From: JALRAP01 sp046302815
GTDB lineage: Bacteria; Bacteroidota; Bacteroidia; AKYH767-A; OLB10
Reading direction: 5' to 3'
DNA: 22,013 bases
Assembly: GCA_046302815.1 (NCBI GenBank)
Contig: JBKCHO010000020.1
Span: 1-22,013, forward strand
Shown one piece after another: positions 1-7,180 of the stretch. A program made the position numbers and the translations under genes. Within the stretch, counting starts at the first letter, position 1; each line of letters opens with the position of its first letter. The notes under the pieces are model-generated. The model had not been told where the DNA came from. It ran no database searches and worked only from the letters and a program-made list of their open reading frames with translations.

Positions 1-837
1 AATTCCAAAGTCCTCTTCTGCCGCTAGAATGAATGCTTTGGCTTTTTGCATCAATTCAACCAGTTTGGGTTTGTCTACAAATCCCACAAATTGAACATTC
101 GATGGAGCGCCATTTTTTATTTTAGGAAGGGCTGGCCCATCGCCTGAAACCACCAGCTTTTTATCAGGCATAAGCCGGAAGGCTTCAACTATCAAATCGA
201 GGCGTTTGTAGGGTACCACCCTGAGGCTTGTGAAGTAATAGTCAGATTTTTGTGATTCAGGAGAGAAGCCCTCTGTGTCAACTGGAGGATATATGACAGT
301 GGATGGCCTTCCATAAATTCTCAATATCCGCTCCGATACATTTTTGCTGTTCGCAATGAAATAATCCACCTCATGAACTGTTTTCAAATCCCATTTTGCT
401 ACATGATCAAGCATCCATCCAGCAAGTAGCTTTTTAAATGAGCCTAAGCCACCTAAGTAAGACTTTCTTAGGTCCCATGCATATCGAATGGGTGAATGGC
501 AGTAGCAGATATGAGTCTGTCCTTTTCTTTTTTTGATTCCTTTGGCTACGGCATACGACGAAGAAATAATCAAATCGTATTTGGATAAGTCCAAGGATCG
601 TATGGCATGCGGAAAAAAAACCAGAAAGTTCCTGAATATTTTTTCTGATAAGGGAATTTTCTGAATCCAAGTGGTAGAGGACCTCTTGCCGTTAAGTATA
701 TCGTTTCGGTCGCGATCGTCAAGAAAGTCCACCAACGAGAACACATCAGCTTGCGGAAACATATCCACCAATTCTCGGAATACTTTTTCGGCACCACCAT
801 TAACAACAAACCAGTCTTGAACCAAGGCAACTTTCAT
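1..837 (-). CDS. Family 4 glycosyltransferase, 3' end outside window
   Basis: The reading frame is open from the ATG at 837-835 to the window edge, giving 279 codons without a stop. It probably transfers a sugar from a nucleotide-sugar donor during surface polysaccharide or O-antigen synthesis in the cytoplasm. The start MKVALVQDWFVVNGGAEKV is the usual N-terminal GT-B opening with a Gly-rich acceptor loop. Residues 109-122 (HICYCHSPIRYAWD) resemble mannosyltransferase-like GT4 enzymes. Residues 206-213 (LRVVPYKR) match the strand that opens the C-terminal nucleotide-binding domain. The last visible residues (EEDFGI) begin the GT4 E-x7-E donor site, so about a quarter of the protein is missing. 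Its ATG overlaps the TGA of the upstream glycosyltransferase by 4 bases (ATGA), so the two are translationally coupled. Donor and acceptor cannot be told. Confidence 0.9.
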   Translation of the reverse strand, partial: MKVALVQDWFVVNGGAEKVFRELVDMFPQADVFSLVDFLDDRDRNDILNGKRSSTTWIQKIPLSEKIFRNFLVFFPHAIRSLDLSKYDLIISSSYAVAKGIKKRKGQTHICYCHSPIRYAWDLRKSYLGGLGSFKKLLAGWMLDHVAKWDLKTVHEVDYFIANSKNVSERILRIYGRPSTVIYPPVDTEGFSPESQKSDYYFTSLRVVPYKRLDLIVEAFRLMPDKKLVVSGDGPALPKIKNGAPSNVQFVGFVDKPKLVELMQKAKAFILAAEEDFGI

Positions 838-1880
838 GTAGGTACGGATTTTGATATGGTTTTACTACGAATGGCAGACTGGTAAGATCCGAAAACGACT
901 TTTCCTGACTCTAATCTTGTATGAAGTTCTTTTTGGTCGGTGAAGGCCATTTTGATAGCATTCGAAAAACTAACTTTGTCATTAGGGTCAAAATATACAG
1001 CTGCTGCGCCGCAAATTTCCCTGTAAACAGGAATATCTGAGCATATCAAAGGACATCCCATGGCCATTGCTTCTAAATTTGGAATCCCAAACCCTTCATA
1101 TAACGATGGGGCTATGAGTGCTTTAGCATGCTCATAAAGCCATTTTAGTTCTCCGGGGGCTACATGGCCAATACGCACAACTCTATCTGATTCAATGTGG
1201 CTAGCACTGTTAAAATTCCTGTTGTCGCCACCTACAATTATAACGGACTCGCCAAATTCCTCGGTCAAAACATCTGTGGCAAACTTGAAGTTTTTTCTTG
1301 GGTCATTGGTTCCAACCATAAGATAATAGGATCTTTCCTCGATTCTATTTTGAAGCGGACGGGTTGCTGTAGACTCTAATAATTCCACATCTACCTTGTT
1401 GCCGATTACAGTAACGCAGGACTTTTCAATTTTAAGCGTTTCACTTATTTCTGACTTTACACTTTCCGAAACAGTAAAAAGATGTTTGCATGATCTTGCC
1501 ATTTTGGGAATCATGAATCTGTACCAAGCCGAGAAAGAAAAACTGAACCATGATGGATTTTTGAAAAACGCAAGATCATGAATCACGGTAGACTGTTGGC
1601 GAAGATGTATCGGGCCCGAATTACAAAGATTCAACAGGAAGACATTCTGCTTTTTTACGAATTTTGGCAACTCCAATTGCTCCCAAAAGTGCCCTGATAA
1701 TTTTCCGTAGCGAATTATTTCAACATCATAATCAGGCAATTTGATTTGTAAATGGCTGGGAACTATAAAAGAGAAATTTACACCCGCCTCGTACAATTCC
1801 TTGCAAAGCGTCTTTGCAAAAACCTGCACTCCGGAAGGTCTTTGTGACATGAACCTGCCGTTTATAACCAGCTTTTTCAA
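834..1880 (-). CDS. Family 4 glycosyltransferase
   Basis: This 348-residue GT-B glycosyltransferase is a normal length for GT4. It has an N-terminal acceptor domain (residues 1 to about 180, with HD at 101-102). The C-terminal donor domain carries VGTNDPRKN at 189-197 and the E-x7-E site at 262-270 (EGFGIPNLE), followed by AMAMGCPLICSDIPVYRE and a late FDP. This resembles the mannosyl/rhamnosyl transferases of capsule and O-antigen loci. The start is a TTG at 1880-1878: the frame closes at a TAA about 13 codons upstream with no in-frame ATG between, and the first internal ATG (residue 11) would cut the first beta strand. It is the upstream gene of a leftward pair, overlapping the next glycosyltransferase by 4 bases. 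It is divergent from the secreted deiminase gene across a 141-base spacer. Confidence 0.93.
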   Translation of the reverse strand: MKKLVINGRFMSQRPSGVQVFAKTLCKELYEAGVNFSFIVPSHLQIKLPDYDVEIIRYGKLSGHFWEQLELPKFVKKQNVFLLNLCNSGPIHLRQQSTVIHDLAFFKNPSWFSFSFSAWYRFMIPKMARSCKHLFTVSESVKSEISETLKIEKSCVTVIGNKVDVELLESTATRPLQNRIEERSYYLMVGTNDPRKNFKFATDVLTEEFGESVIIVGGDNRNFNSASHIESDRVVRIGHVAPGELKWLYEHAKALIAPSLYEGFGIPNLEAMAMGCPLICSDIPVYREICGAAAVYFDPNDKVSFSNAIKMAFTDQKELHTRLESGKVVFGSYQSAIRSKTISKSVPT

Positions 1881-1935
1881 ATGTATTTTTATTGCACTGC
1901 AAAATAAGGCATTTCGTTATGAATCTGTTTCATTT

Positions 1936-1947
1936 ATTGTATACAAT
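1936..1947. promoter_or_regulatory. 12-bp perfect palindrome in divergent intergenic region
   Basis: ATTGTATACAAT is a perfect dyad lying between the divergent glycosyltransferase operon (start 1880) and the deiminase gene (start 2022). The position would suit an operator controlling one or both genes, but the site is AT-rich and short, so chance is possible. No exact TAnnTTTG promoter was found on either strand of this 141-base spacer. Confidence 0.25.
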
Positions 1948-2021
1948 TGCTATTTGATTTTTGTAGATCTTGCGTGATATTTGAAAACAGAGCAATCTTT
2001 CACACCAACCTCGAGTTTAAC

Positions 2022-3761
2022 ATGAAACAAGTCATTTTTTATCTTCTGATATCAATACTCATGATTTCAGAGACAAGATCTCAGGATCTACCCAATGGAT
2101 TCGCACCTGGCGAGGAGAGTCAGATGCCGTCCTATCTTCTATCAAGATGGACAGATACTTATGGTACCCAAATGATCACTACACCCCCAGTCTCGCCAGT
2201 CCGAACCATCGCCGAATGGGAAGAACTTCAAGGGTTAACCATATCGTGGACCTCATACAACAGCATTTTGCGAGAAATTGTCAGAAATGCAAAACAGGAA
2301 ACAAGAGTCTACATTCTAACCAACAACCCTTCCTCTACCATCAGCTATTTGGCCAGCGGAGGGGTCGATACGGTTAATGTTACCTGCTTACAAATTCCTT
2401 TCAATTCCGTTTGGTGCCGCGACTATGGTCTTTGGAGTGCCTATACCAATAATGTGGATTCATTAATTACGGTGGATTGGATATATAACAGGCCAAGGCC
2501 TCTTGATGATTCATCCCCAGTGCAGCTCTCAAATACAATAGGCATCCCCGTCTATCAGACTACCGCCGCTCCTTGGGATCTCATTCATACGGGAGGCAAT
2601 TTCATGACGGATGGCTTTGGAACCGGATTTTCGTCCAATCTCATCATCGATGAAAATCCGAACAAGACCGTTGCACAAATTGACACAATCATGAACCGCT
2701 TCATGGGTATCAATCGCTACATTAAAATGAACATCCTGCCATACGACCAAATCCATCACATCGATATGCATATGAAGCTGTTGGATGAGGAAACCATTTT
2801 GATGGGACAGTATCCTCCAGGGGTTGCCGATGGACCTCAAATCGAGGCCAATCTATTGTATGTGGTTAACAATTTCAATTCGGTTTTTGGCACCCCCTAC
2901 AAAGTGGTGCGTATTCCAATGCCAGCCGATAACGGCCAGTATCCTGGCAGTGGTGGAAGGTATTTTACTTACACCAACTCTTCATTTGTAAATAGCACCA
3001 TCATAGTCCCCACCTATAATGTCCCCACCGACACAACTGCGCTTCGCATTTATAGGGATGCCTTGCCAGGTTACCAAGTGGTAGGAATCAATTCGCTAGC
3101 AAGCATAGGTTCTTTGGGCTCATTGCACTGCATAACCAAGGAGATAGGAACTTTTGATCCTTTGCTTATCAGCCATCAACCTTTGTCCGACACCTATGAT
3201 ACCTTGAATGCTTACTCGGTAGAAGCGCTCATCCAACATCGTACTGGAATCAATTCGGCCGTCCTTTGGTGGCGTACAGATACACTTCAGCCCTATGTGT
3301 CTGTGAACATGGTGCAAACGGCAAACCCCGATTACTGGACAGCCGGCATCCCGCCCATGCCAGCTGGTACCCAAGTCATGTATTATATCGAAGCTTTTGC
3401 AATCTCGGGAAAGCATCAGGTTAGGCCCATGCCAGCTCCTTCTGGTTTTTGGAAATTCGATATTCTGGGAACTCCTCTGGGCACAGGTATTGGTTCCATG
3501 GAAATAATTGTAAATGAATTGTTTCCAAATCCTTCTAAGGGCATCACCTGCTTGCAAGTATTCCAACCAAACCCCAATCAACACATGAAAGTTGAATTGA
3601 AAGATGCAAGAGGGCGAAGCATTATTCAGGTTTTCAATGGGTTAAGTCGTTTTGGAGAACAAAGGATGTTTTTTAATACCGAAGATTTAGCTTCCGGACT
3701 GTACTTTTTGAATATTAGCTCTGAATCAACTAGTTACACCCTAAAGTTGATGGTTCGATAG
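2022..3761 (+). CDS. Secreted peptidylarginine-deiminase-like protein with T9SS sorting domain
   Basis: This is a 579-residue protein of the Porphyromonas-type deiminase / agmatine deiminase family, which hydrolyses a guanidinium group to citrulline (or carbamoylputrescine) plus ammonia. Residues 1-20 are a signal peptide (MKQVIFYLLISILMISETRS). The catalytic fold covers about 50-385, with WCRD at 131-134, HTGGN at 189-193, HIDMH at 246-250, N319 and the nucleophile C370 (LHCITKE). NRPRP at 156-160 matches the two arginines that in PPAD hold the substrate carboxylate, which favours peptidylarginine over agmatine. A beta-rich domain (about 390-480) follows, as in PPAD. Residues from about 495 form a T9SS type A sorting domain (ELFPNPSKG, then SGLYFLNI, ending LKLMVR). 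The ATG at 2022 is chosen over an upstream in-frame ATG at 1947 because it puts the signal peptide at the N-terminus. It stands alone between a divergent glycan locus and the yceD cluster. Confidence 0.9.
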   Translation: MKQVIFYLLISILMISETRSQDLPNGFAPGEESQMPSYLLSRWTDTYGTQMITTPPVSPVRTIAEWEELQGLTISWTSYNSILREIVRNAKQETRVYILTNNPSSTISYLASGGVDTVNVTCLQIPFNSVWCRDYGLWSAYTNNVDSLITVDWIYNRPRPLDDSSPVQLSNTIGIPVYQTTAAPWDLIHTGGNFMTDGFGTGFSSNLIIDENPNKTVAQIDTIMNRFMGINRYIKMNILPYDQIHHIDMHMKLLDEETILMGQYPPGVADGPQIEANLLYVVNNFNSVFGTPYKVVRIPMPADNGQYPGSGGRYFTYTNSSFVNSTIIVPTYNVPTDTTALRIYRDALPGYQVVGINSLASIGSLGSLHCITKEIGTFDPLLISHQPLSDTYDTLNAYSVEALIQHRTGINSAVLWWRTDTLQPYVSVNMVQTANPDYWTAGIPPMPAGTQVMYYIEAFAISGKHQVRPMPAPSGFWKFDILGTPLGTGIGSMEIIVNELFPNPSKGITCLQVFQPNPNQHMKVELKDARGRSIIQVFNGLSRFGEQRMFFNTEDLASGLYFLNISSESTSYTLKLMVR

Positions 3762-3858
3762 AACTGCTTGAGGTAATGGCATGTAGTTGTAAATCAGCTA
3801 ATTGATAAACCTTTAGGGCTCTATCGCTCCGGGGCTTTAAAAATCCATACCTTTTGCG

Positions 3859-3866
3859 TAACTTTG
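3859..3866 (+). promoter_or_regulatory. Putative Bacteroidota promoter (-7 element) for yceD-rpmF-plsX-fabH cluster
   Basis: TAACTTTG matches the Bacteroidota -7 consensus TAnnTTTG exactly and ends 26 bases before the yceD ATG at 3893. No clear TTG -33 element lies at the expected spacing. It would start the transcript of the ribosome/lipid gene cluster. Confidence 0.5.
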
Positions 3867-3892
3867 CCCGCTTCGTTTGGAGAAACTAGCGG

Positions 3893-4417
3893 ATGACGGA
3901 TCGCCCCAGTACATATTCGATTCCATTTGCCGGCCTTTCCGAAGGAAGCCATCGGTTTGAATACGATATCGATGATAAGTTCTTTGAACGCTTCGAGCAC
4001 TCTGTAGTTCACCACGCCCAAGTGCATGTGGATTTGGATTTTACCAAATCCTCCTCTGTGCTAACCTTGGTGTTCCACATGAAGGGTTTCATTCGGTTGA
4101 ATTGTGACCGTTGTTTGGATGATTTCAACATGCCAGTTGACTTCAGTCAGACACTTCTGGTTAGATTCGGTGATGAGGCCCGTGAAGAGTCGGATGATGT
4201 GATTGTGATCCCCCACGGCGAACTGGTCTTGGATGTTGCCCAACACATCTACGAATACCTGACTCTGCAAGTACCCATGAGAGTTGTCCATCCGGAAAAT
4301 GAGCATGGCGAATCGGGTTGTGACCCCGAGGTCATTCGTAAGTTGAATGAAGGAGCTGCAGAACAGCCATCAACCGAGGATCCGAGATGGGAAGCATTGA
4401 AGAAGCTGATGAAATGA
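3893..4417 (+). CDS. yceD: YceD/DUF177 family 23S rRNA accumulation protein
   Basis: This 174-residue protein belongs to the YceD (DUF177) family. Homologues in other bacteria are needed for 23S rRNA accumulation, and the gene is very often found just before rpmF. The family signature CDRCL is at residues 71-75 (C71, C74) after a beta-rich N-terminal half. The middle is acidic (around residues 105-125), and the protein ends in the helix DPRWEALKKLMK, which is typical of the family. The ATG at 3893 follows a good -7 element by 26 bases. The next gene, rpmF, starts 46 bases downstream. The molecular activity of the family is not firmly known, so the role in ribosome assembly rests on homologues and on gene order. 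Confidence 0.92.
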   Translation: MTDRPSTYSIPFAGLSEGSHRFEYDIDDKFFERFEHSVVHHAQVHVDLDFTKSSSVLTLVFHMKGFIRLNCDRCLDDFNMPVDFSQTLLVRFGDEAREESDDVIVIPHGELVLDVAQHIYEYLTLQVPMRVVHPENEHGESGCDPEVIRKLNEGAAEQPSTEDPRWEALKKLMK

Positions 4418-4463
4418 TTAAGTAAAAAACAAATAGACAAACAAGAATAAATCCTAATACAAG

Positions 4464-4652
4464 ATGCCAAATCCAAAGCACAAACATTCGAAATCGAGGA
4501 GCGCTAAGAGGAGAACCCACTATAAGGCTACTGCTCCCACCGTTGCCGTATGTCCTACCACGGGCGAGTCGCATCTGATGCATCGTGCATATTGGCATGA
4601 AGGCAAGATGTACTATAAGGGCAAGGTGGTATTGGAGCAACCCGCCGCATAA
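4464..4652 (+). CDS. rpmF: 50S ribosomal protein L32
   Basis: This 62-residue basic protein is recognisable as L32: MPNPKHKHSKSRSAKRRTHY, then the ribbon region around VCPTTGE, then HRAYWHEGKMYYKGKVV. It is a component of the large ribosomal subunit near the peptidyl transferase region. Only one cysteine (C30) remains where zinc-binding L32 proteins have four, so this is the zinc-independent form common in Bacteroidota. It sits between yceD and plsX, a widely conserved order that couples ribosome and lipid synthesis. The ATG is supported by the family N-terminus and the gap to the preceding stop is 46 bases. Confidence 0.97.
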   Translation: MPNPKHKHSKSRSAKRRTHYKATAPTVAVCPTTGESHLMHRAYWHEGKMYYKGKVVLEQPAA

Positions 4653-4688
4653 CGGGTATTTTTCTCCTAACACATCCTGTCGCCTTCG

Positions 4689-5657
4689 ATGAGAATCGGC
4701 ATTGACATGATGGGGGGCGATTACGCACCCCTCGAAACCACTCTTGGGGCTATACATGCCCGCAAGGAGATGGATAGCGCCCACACTTTGGTGTTGATTG
4801 GCCATGAAGCGGACATTCGTTCCATCATGGCTCAACATGGTGCCGACCCCGCAGCCTTCGAATTCGTGAACACCACAGAGGTTATCGGCATGGCCGACAA
4901 CCCCACAAAGGCGTTTCAACAAAAACCCAACTCCAGCATTACTGTAGGATTCCATTTGCTGAAGGAGAAGAAGATCGATGCTTTCGCAAGTGCCGGAAAT
5001 ACCGGCGCCATGATGGTTGGATCCATGTTCGCCATCAAGCCAGTGAATGGAATACTTCGTCCAGCCATTTCTTCCATTATACCCAAAGAGGACGGTGGTG
5101 TAGGCATTTTGTTGGATGTGGGCATCAACGCCGACTGTAAGCCTGAGATGCTGCAGCAGTTTGCCATTCTGGGTTCCATCTTCGCTGAAGATGTTTACCA
5201 CATCAATAACCCTCGTCTTGGTCTGATGAGTATCGGCGAGGAGGAGGAAAAAGGAAATATCCTCACCAAAGAGGCGCACACCCTTATCAAATCAACACCT
5301 CACATCAATTTCGTGGGGAATCTCGAGGGCCGCGATTTGTTCAACAACAAAGCGGATGTAATCGTGTGTGACGGCTTTACAGGTAATGTGATGCTGAAAC
5401 TCGCCGAATCATTCTATTCGCTGATTCGCAAGCGGGGCATGCATGACGCTTATTTCGACCGCTTTGACTTCGAGAACTATGGAGGAACCCCTGTGCTCGG
5501 CATCAACTCAACAGTGATCATTGCGCACGGCATTTCCAATGCCAAAGCCATCAAGAATATGATTCTTCACGCTTGTGAGGTCGCCGGAGCAGGAATGCCC
5601 GACAAGATTTCAAAGGCGCTTTCAGAAATATCCATAGGCGAGCAATTGCCCAAATAA
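4689..5657 (+). CDS. plsX: Phosphate acyltransferase PlsX
   Basis: PlsX makes acyl-phosphate from acyl-ACP and phosphate, the first step of the PlsX/PlsY route to lysophosphatidic acid at the membrane face. The 322-residue length is normal. The N-terminus MRIGIDMMGGDYAP is the family hallmark. Other conserved stretches are ASAGNTGAMMVGS (around 99-111), LDVGIN (around 141-146), LMSIGEEEEKGN and VCDGFTGNVMLK, with a C-terminal AHGISNAKAI. The gene starts 36 bases after rpmF and ends 5 bases before fabH, so it is almost certainly co-transcribed with both. A long open frame on the opposite strand here is a shadow of this conserved gene. Confidence 0.97.
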   Translation: MRIGIDMMGGDYAPLETTLGAIHARKEMDSAHTLVLIGHEADIRSIMAQHGADPAAFEFVNTTEVIGMADNPTKAFQQKPNSSITVGFHLLKEKKIDAFASAGNTGAMMVGSMFAIKPVNGILRPAISSIIPKEDGGVGILLDVGINADCKPEMLQQFAILGSIFAEDVYHINNPRLGLMSIGEEEEKGNILTKEAHTLIKSTPHINFVGNLEGRDLFNNKADVIVCDGFTGNVMLKLAESFYSLIRKRGMHDAYFDRFDFENYGGTPVLGINSTVIIAHGISNAKAIKNMILHACEVAGAGMPDKISKALSEISIGEQLPK

Positions 5658-5662
5658 AGAAT

Positions 5663-6661
5663 ATGGAAAAAACCAGGGCTGCTATCACTGCCGTAAATGC
5701 ATGGGTTCCCGATTATGTGTTAACCAATGCAGAAATCGAAAAGTTGGTTGATACCACCGACGAGTGGATTACATCACGGACAGGTATTAAGGAACGACAT
5801 ATCCTTAAAGGGGAAGGTAAAGGCTCCTCCGATATCGCAGTTGAGGCAGTTAAAGGATTGCTGAAGAAGCGGGGAATAGGACCAGAGGAAATAGAATTGG
5901 TGATTTGTGCCACCACTACCCCTGACATGCAATTTCCAGCAACAGCCAATATCGTTTGCGACAAGGTTGGTATGGTGAACGCATTTGGATACGATATCAA
6001 TGCGGCTTGCTCAGGATTCATTTATGCATTGGTTACTGGCTCAAAATTTATCGAGAGCGGACAATACAAAAAAGTATTGGTCATAGGGGTAGATAAAATG
6101 TCTTCCATCATAGACTACACCGACCGCGCCACCTGTGTGATTTTCGGTGATGGTGGCGGAGCTGTTCTACTCGAACCCGAATCTTCCGGAAACGGTATCA
6201 TGGATTCCATACTTCGTAGCGATGGATCCGGCCGTGTTTATTTGCATCAAAAAGCCGGCGGAAGCGTATTGCCTGCCTCACACGCCACGGTTGATGCCAA
6301 ACAACATTATGTTTATCAAGAGGGACAAGCCGTTTTCAAATTCGCTGTTACCAAAATGGCGGATGTCTCGGCCGAAATCATGGAAAGGAATCACCTCAAG
6401 GCTGATGATGTTTCATGGCTCGTTCCTCATCAAGCCAATAAGCGTATAATCGATGCTACAGCTAATCGTATGGGACTCGGAAACGACAAGGTCATGCTCA
6501 ACATCGAGAAATACGGAAACACCACCAATGGAACCATTCCATTATGCCTATGGGAATGGGAAAAACAATTGCATAAGGGTGATGTCATCATCCTGGCCGC
6601 GTTTGGCGGCGGATTCACATGGGGATCCGTTTACCTTCGTTGGGCTTACGACACCAAATAA
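5663..6661 (+). CDS. fabH: 3-oxoacyl-ACP synthase III (KAS III)
   Basis: FabH condenses a short acyl-CoA with malonyl-ACP to start fatty-acid synthesis. The 332-residue protein shows the full catalytic triad: C116 in NAACSGF, H256 in VPHQANKRI and N286 in YGNTTNGTIP. It also has the DEWITSRTGIKERH stretch (33-46) typical of FabH and the FGDGGGAVLL loop (161-170). A C-terminal GGGFTWGSVYLRW closes the thiolase fold. It starts 5 bases after plsX and is followed 27 bases later by accB. The three together cover initiation of fatty-acid synthesis and delivery of acyl chains to phospholipid. Branched versus straight primer preference cannot be read from the sequence. Confidence 0.97.
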   Translation: MEKTRAAITAVNAWVPDYVLTNAEIEKLVDTTDEWITSRTGIKERHILKGEGKGSSDIAVEAVKGLLKKRGIGPEEIELVICATTTPDMQFPATANIVCDKVGMVNAFGYDINAACSGFIYALVTGSKFIESGQYKKVLVIGVDKMSSIIDYTDRATCVIFGDGGGAVLLEPESSGNGIMDSILRSDGSGRVYLHQKAGGSVLPASHATVDAKQHYVYQEGQAVFKFAVTKMADVSAEIMERNHLKADDVSWLVPHQANKRIIDATANRMGLGNDKVMLNIEKYGNTTNGTIPLCLWEWEKQLHKGDVIILAAFGGGFTWGSVYLRWAYDTK

Positions 6662-6688
6662 CCAAACTCACTCTAAATAACCTGTAAC

Positions 6689-7168
6689 ATGAACAAGAAG
6701 GAAATCGAAGAACTAATCCGGTTTGTTTCAAAGTCGGGCGTCAGTGAGGTCAGCCTCGAGCAAAAAGACTTCAAGATTACCATAAAGAACGCCACGCGTG
6801 AAGTGCAAGTAGTTGCCGCTGCTCCCGCCGCTCCAGTTGTGGTTGCCGCTCCAGCTCCCGTTGCCGCTCCAGCCCCGTCTGCAGCTGCACCTGCAGCACC
6901 AACTCCAAAGGCTTCTGACGAATCGAAATACCATGTGGTGAAATCACCAATGATTGGCACCTTCTATCGCCAGCCTTCACCAGACAAGCCTAATTTTGTC
7001 AATGTGGGGGATGAGGTGAAGCAGGGTCAGGTGATTTGCATCATCGAAGCCATGAAGCTTTTCAATGAAATCGAATGCGATGTAAAAGGTCGTGTTGTGA
7101 AGGTGTTGGTCGACAATGCCTCGCCCATTGAATACGATCAACCATTGTTCCTCGTAGATCCTTCCTGA
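6689..7168 (+). CDS. accB: Acetyl-CoA carboxylase biotin carboxyl carrier protein
   Basis: This 159-residue carrier subunit of acetyl-CoA carboxylase shuttles carboxybiotin between AccC and the carboxyltransferase. Residues 1-38 form the N-terminal helix and strand, 43-73 are an Ala/Pro/Val-rich flexible linker, and about 80-157 are the biotinyl domain. The biotinylation motif EAMKLFNE puts biotin on K123. SPMIGTFYRQPSP (86-98) is the conserved thumb region. The accC ATG lies 12 bases after the stop, so the two subunits are made together. Codon repetition in the linker gives a short direct repeat in the DNA. Confidence 0.97.
   Translation: MNKKEIEELIRFVSKSGVSEVSLEQKDFKITIKNATREVQVVAAAPAAPVVVAAPAPVAAPAPSAAAPAAPTPKASDESKYHVVKSPMIGTFYRQPSPDKPNFVNVGDEVKQGQVICIIEAMKLFNEIECDVKGRVVKVLVDNASPIEYDQPLFLVDPS
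6842..6873 (+). repeat. Short direct repeat in the accB Ala/Pro linker
   Basis: GTTGCCGCTCCAGC occurs at 6842-6855 and again at 6860-6873, with related copies just upstream. It encodes the VAAPAP pattern of the flexible linker, so it is coding repetition and not a mobile or regulatory repeat. It could allow slippage that changes linker length. Confidence 0.7.
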
Positions 7169-7180
7169 TAACCGATTCAC

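Noticed and set aside
434..830. Two short minus-strand frames inside the first glycosyltransferase.
   Set aside because: The frame starting at 837 is open through the edge and encodes clear GT4 motifs; the short ones are out of frame.
1947..2021. A 25-codon in-frame extension at the start of the deiminase.
   Set aside because: It would put charged and Cys-containing sequence before the signal peptide; the ATG at 2022 gives a normal export signal.
3120..3584. A 154-codon minus-strand frame within the deiminase gene.
   Set aside because: It lies wholly opposite the deiminase C-terminal domains, is rich in Cys, His and Trp without pattern, and matches nothing known.
4332..5279. A 315-codon open frame on the minus strand opposite rpmF and plsX.
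   Set aside because: The plus strand carries two complete, strongly conserved genes. The antisense product has no recognisable domain or promoter, so it is a shadow of codon bias.
6673..6960. Ala/Gly-rich minus-strand frame opposite accB.
   Set aside because: Its composition is the mirror of the Ala/Pro linker codons in accB; there is no separate gene.
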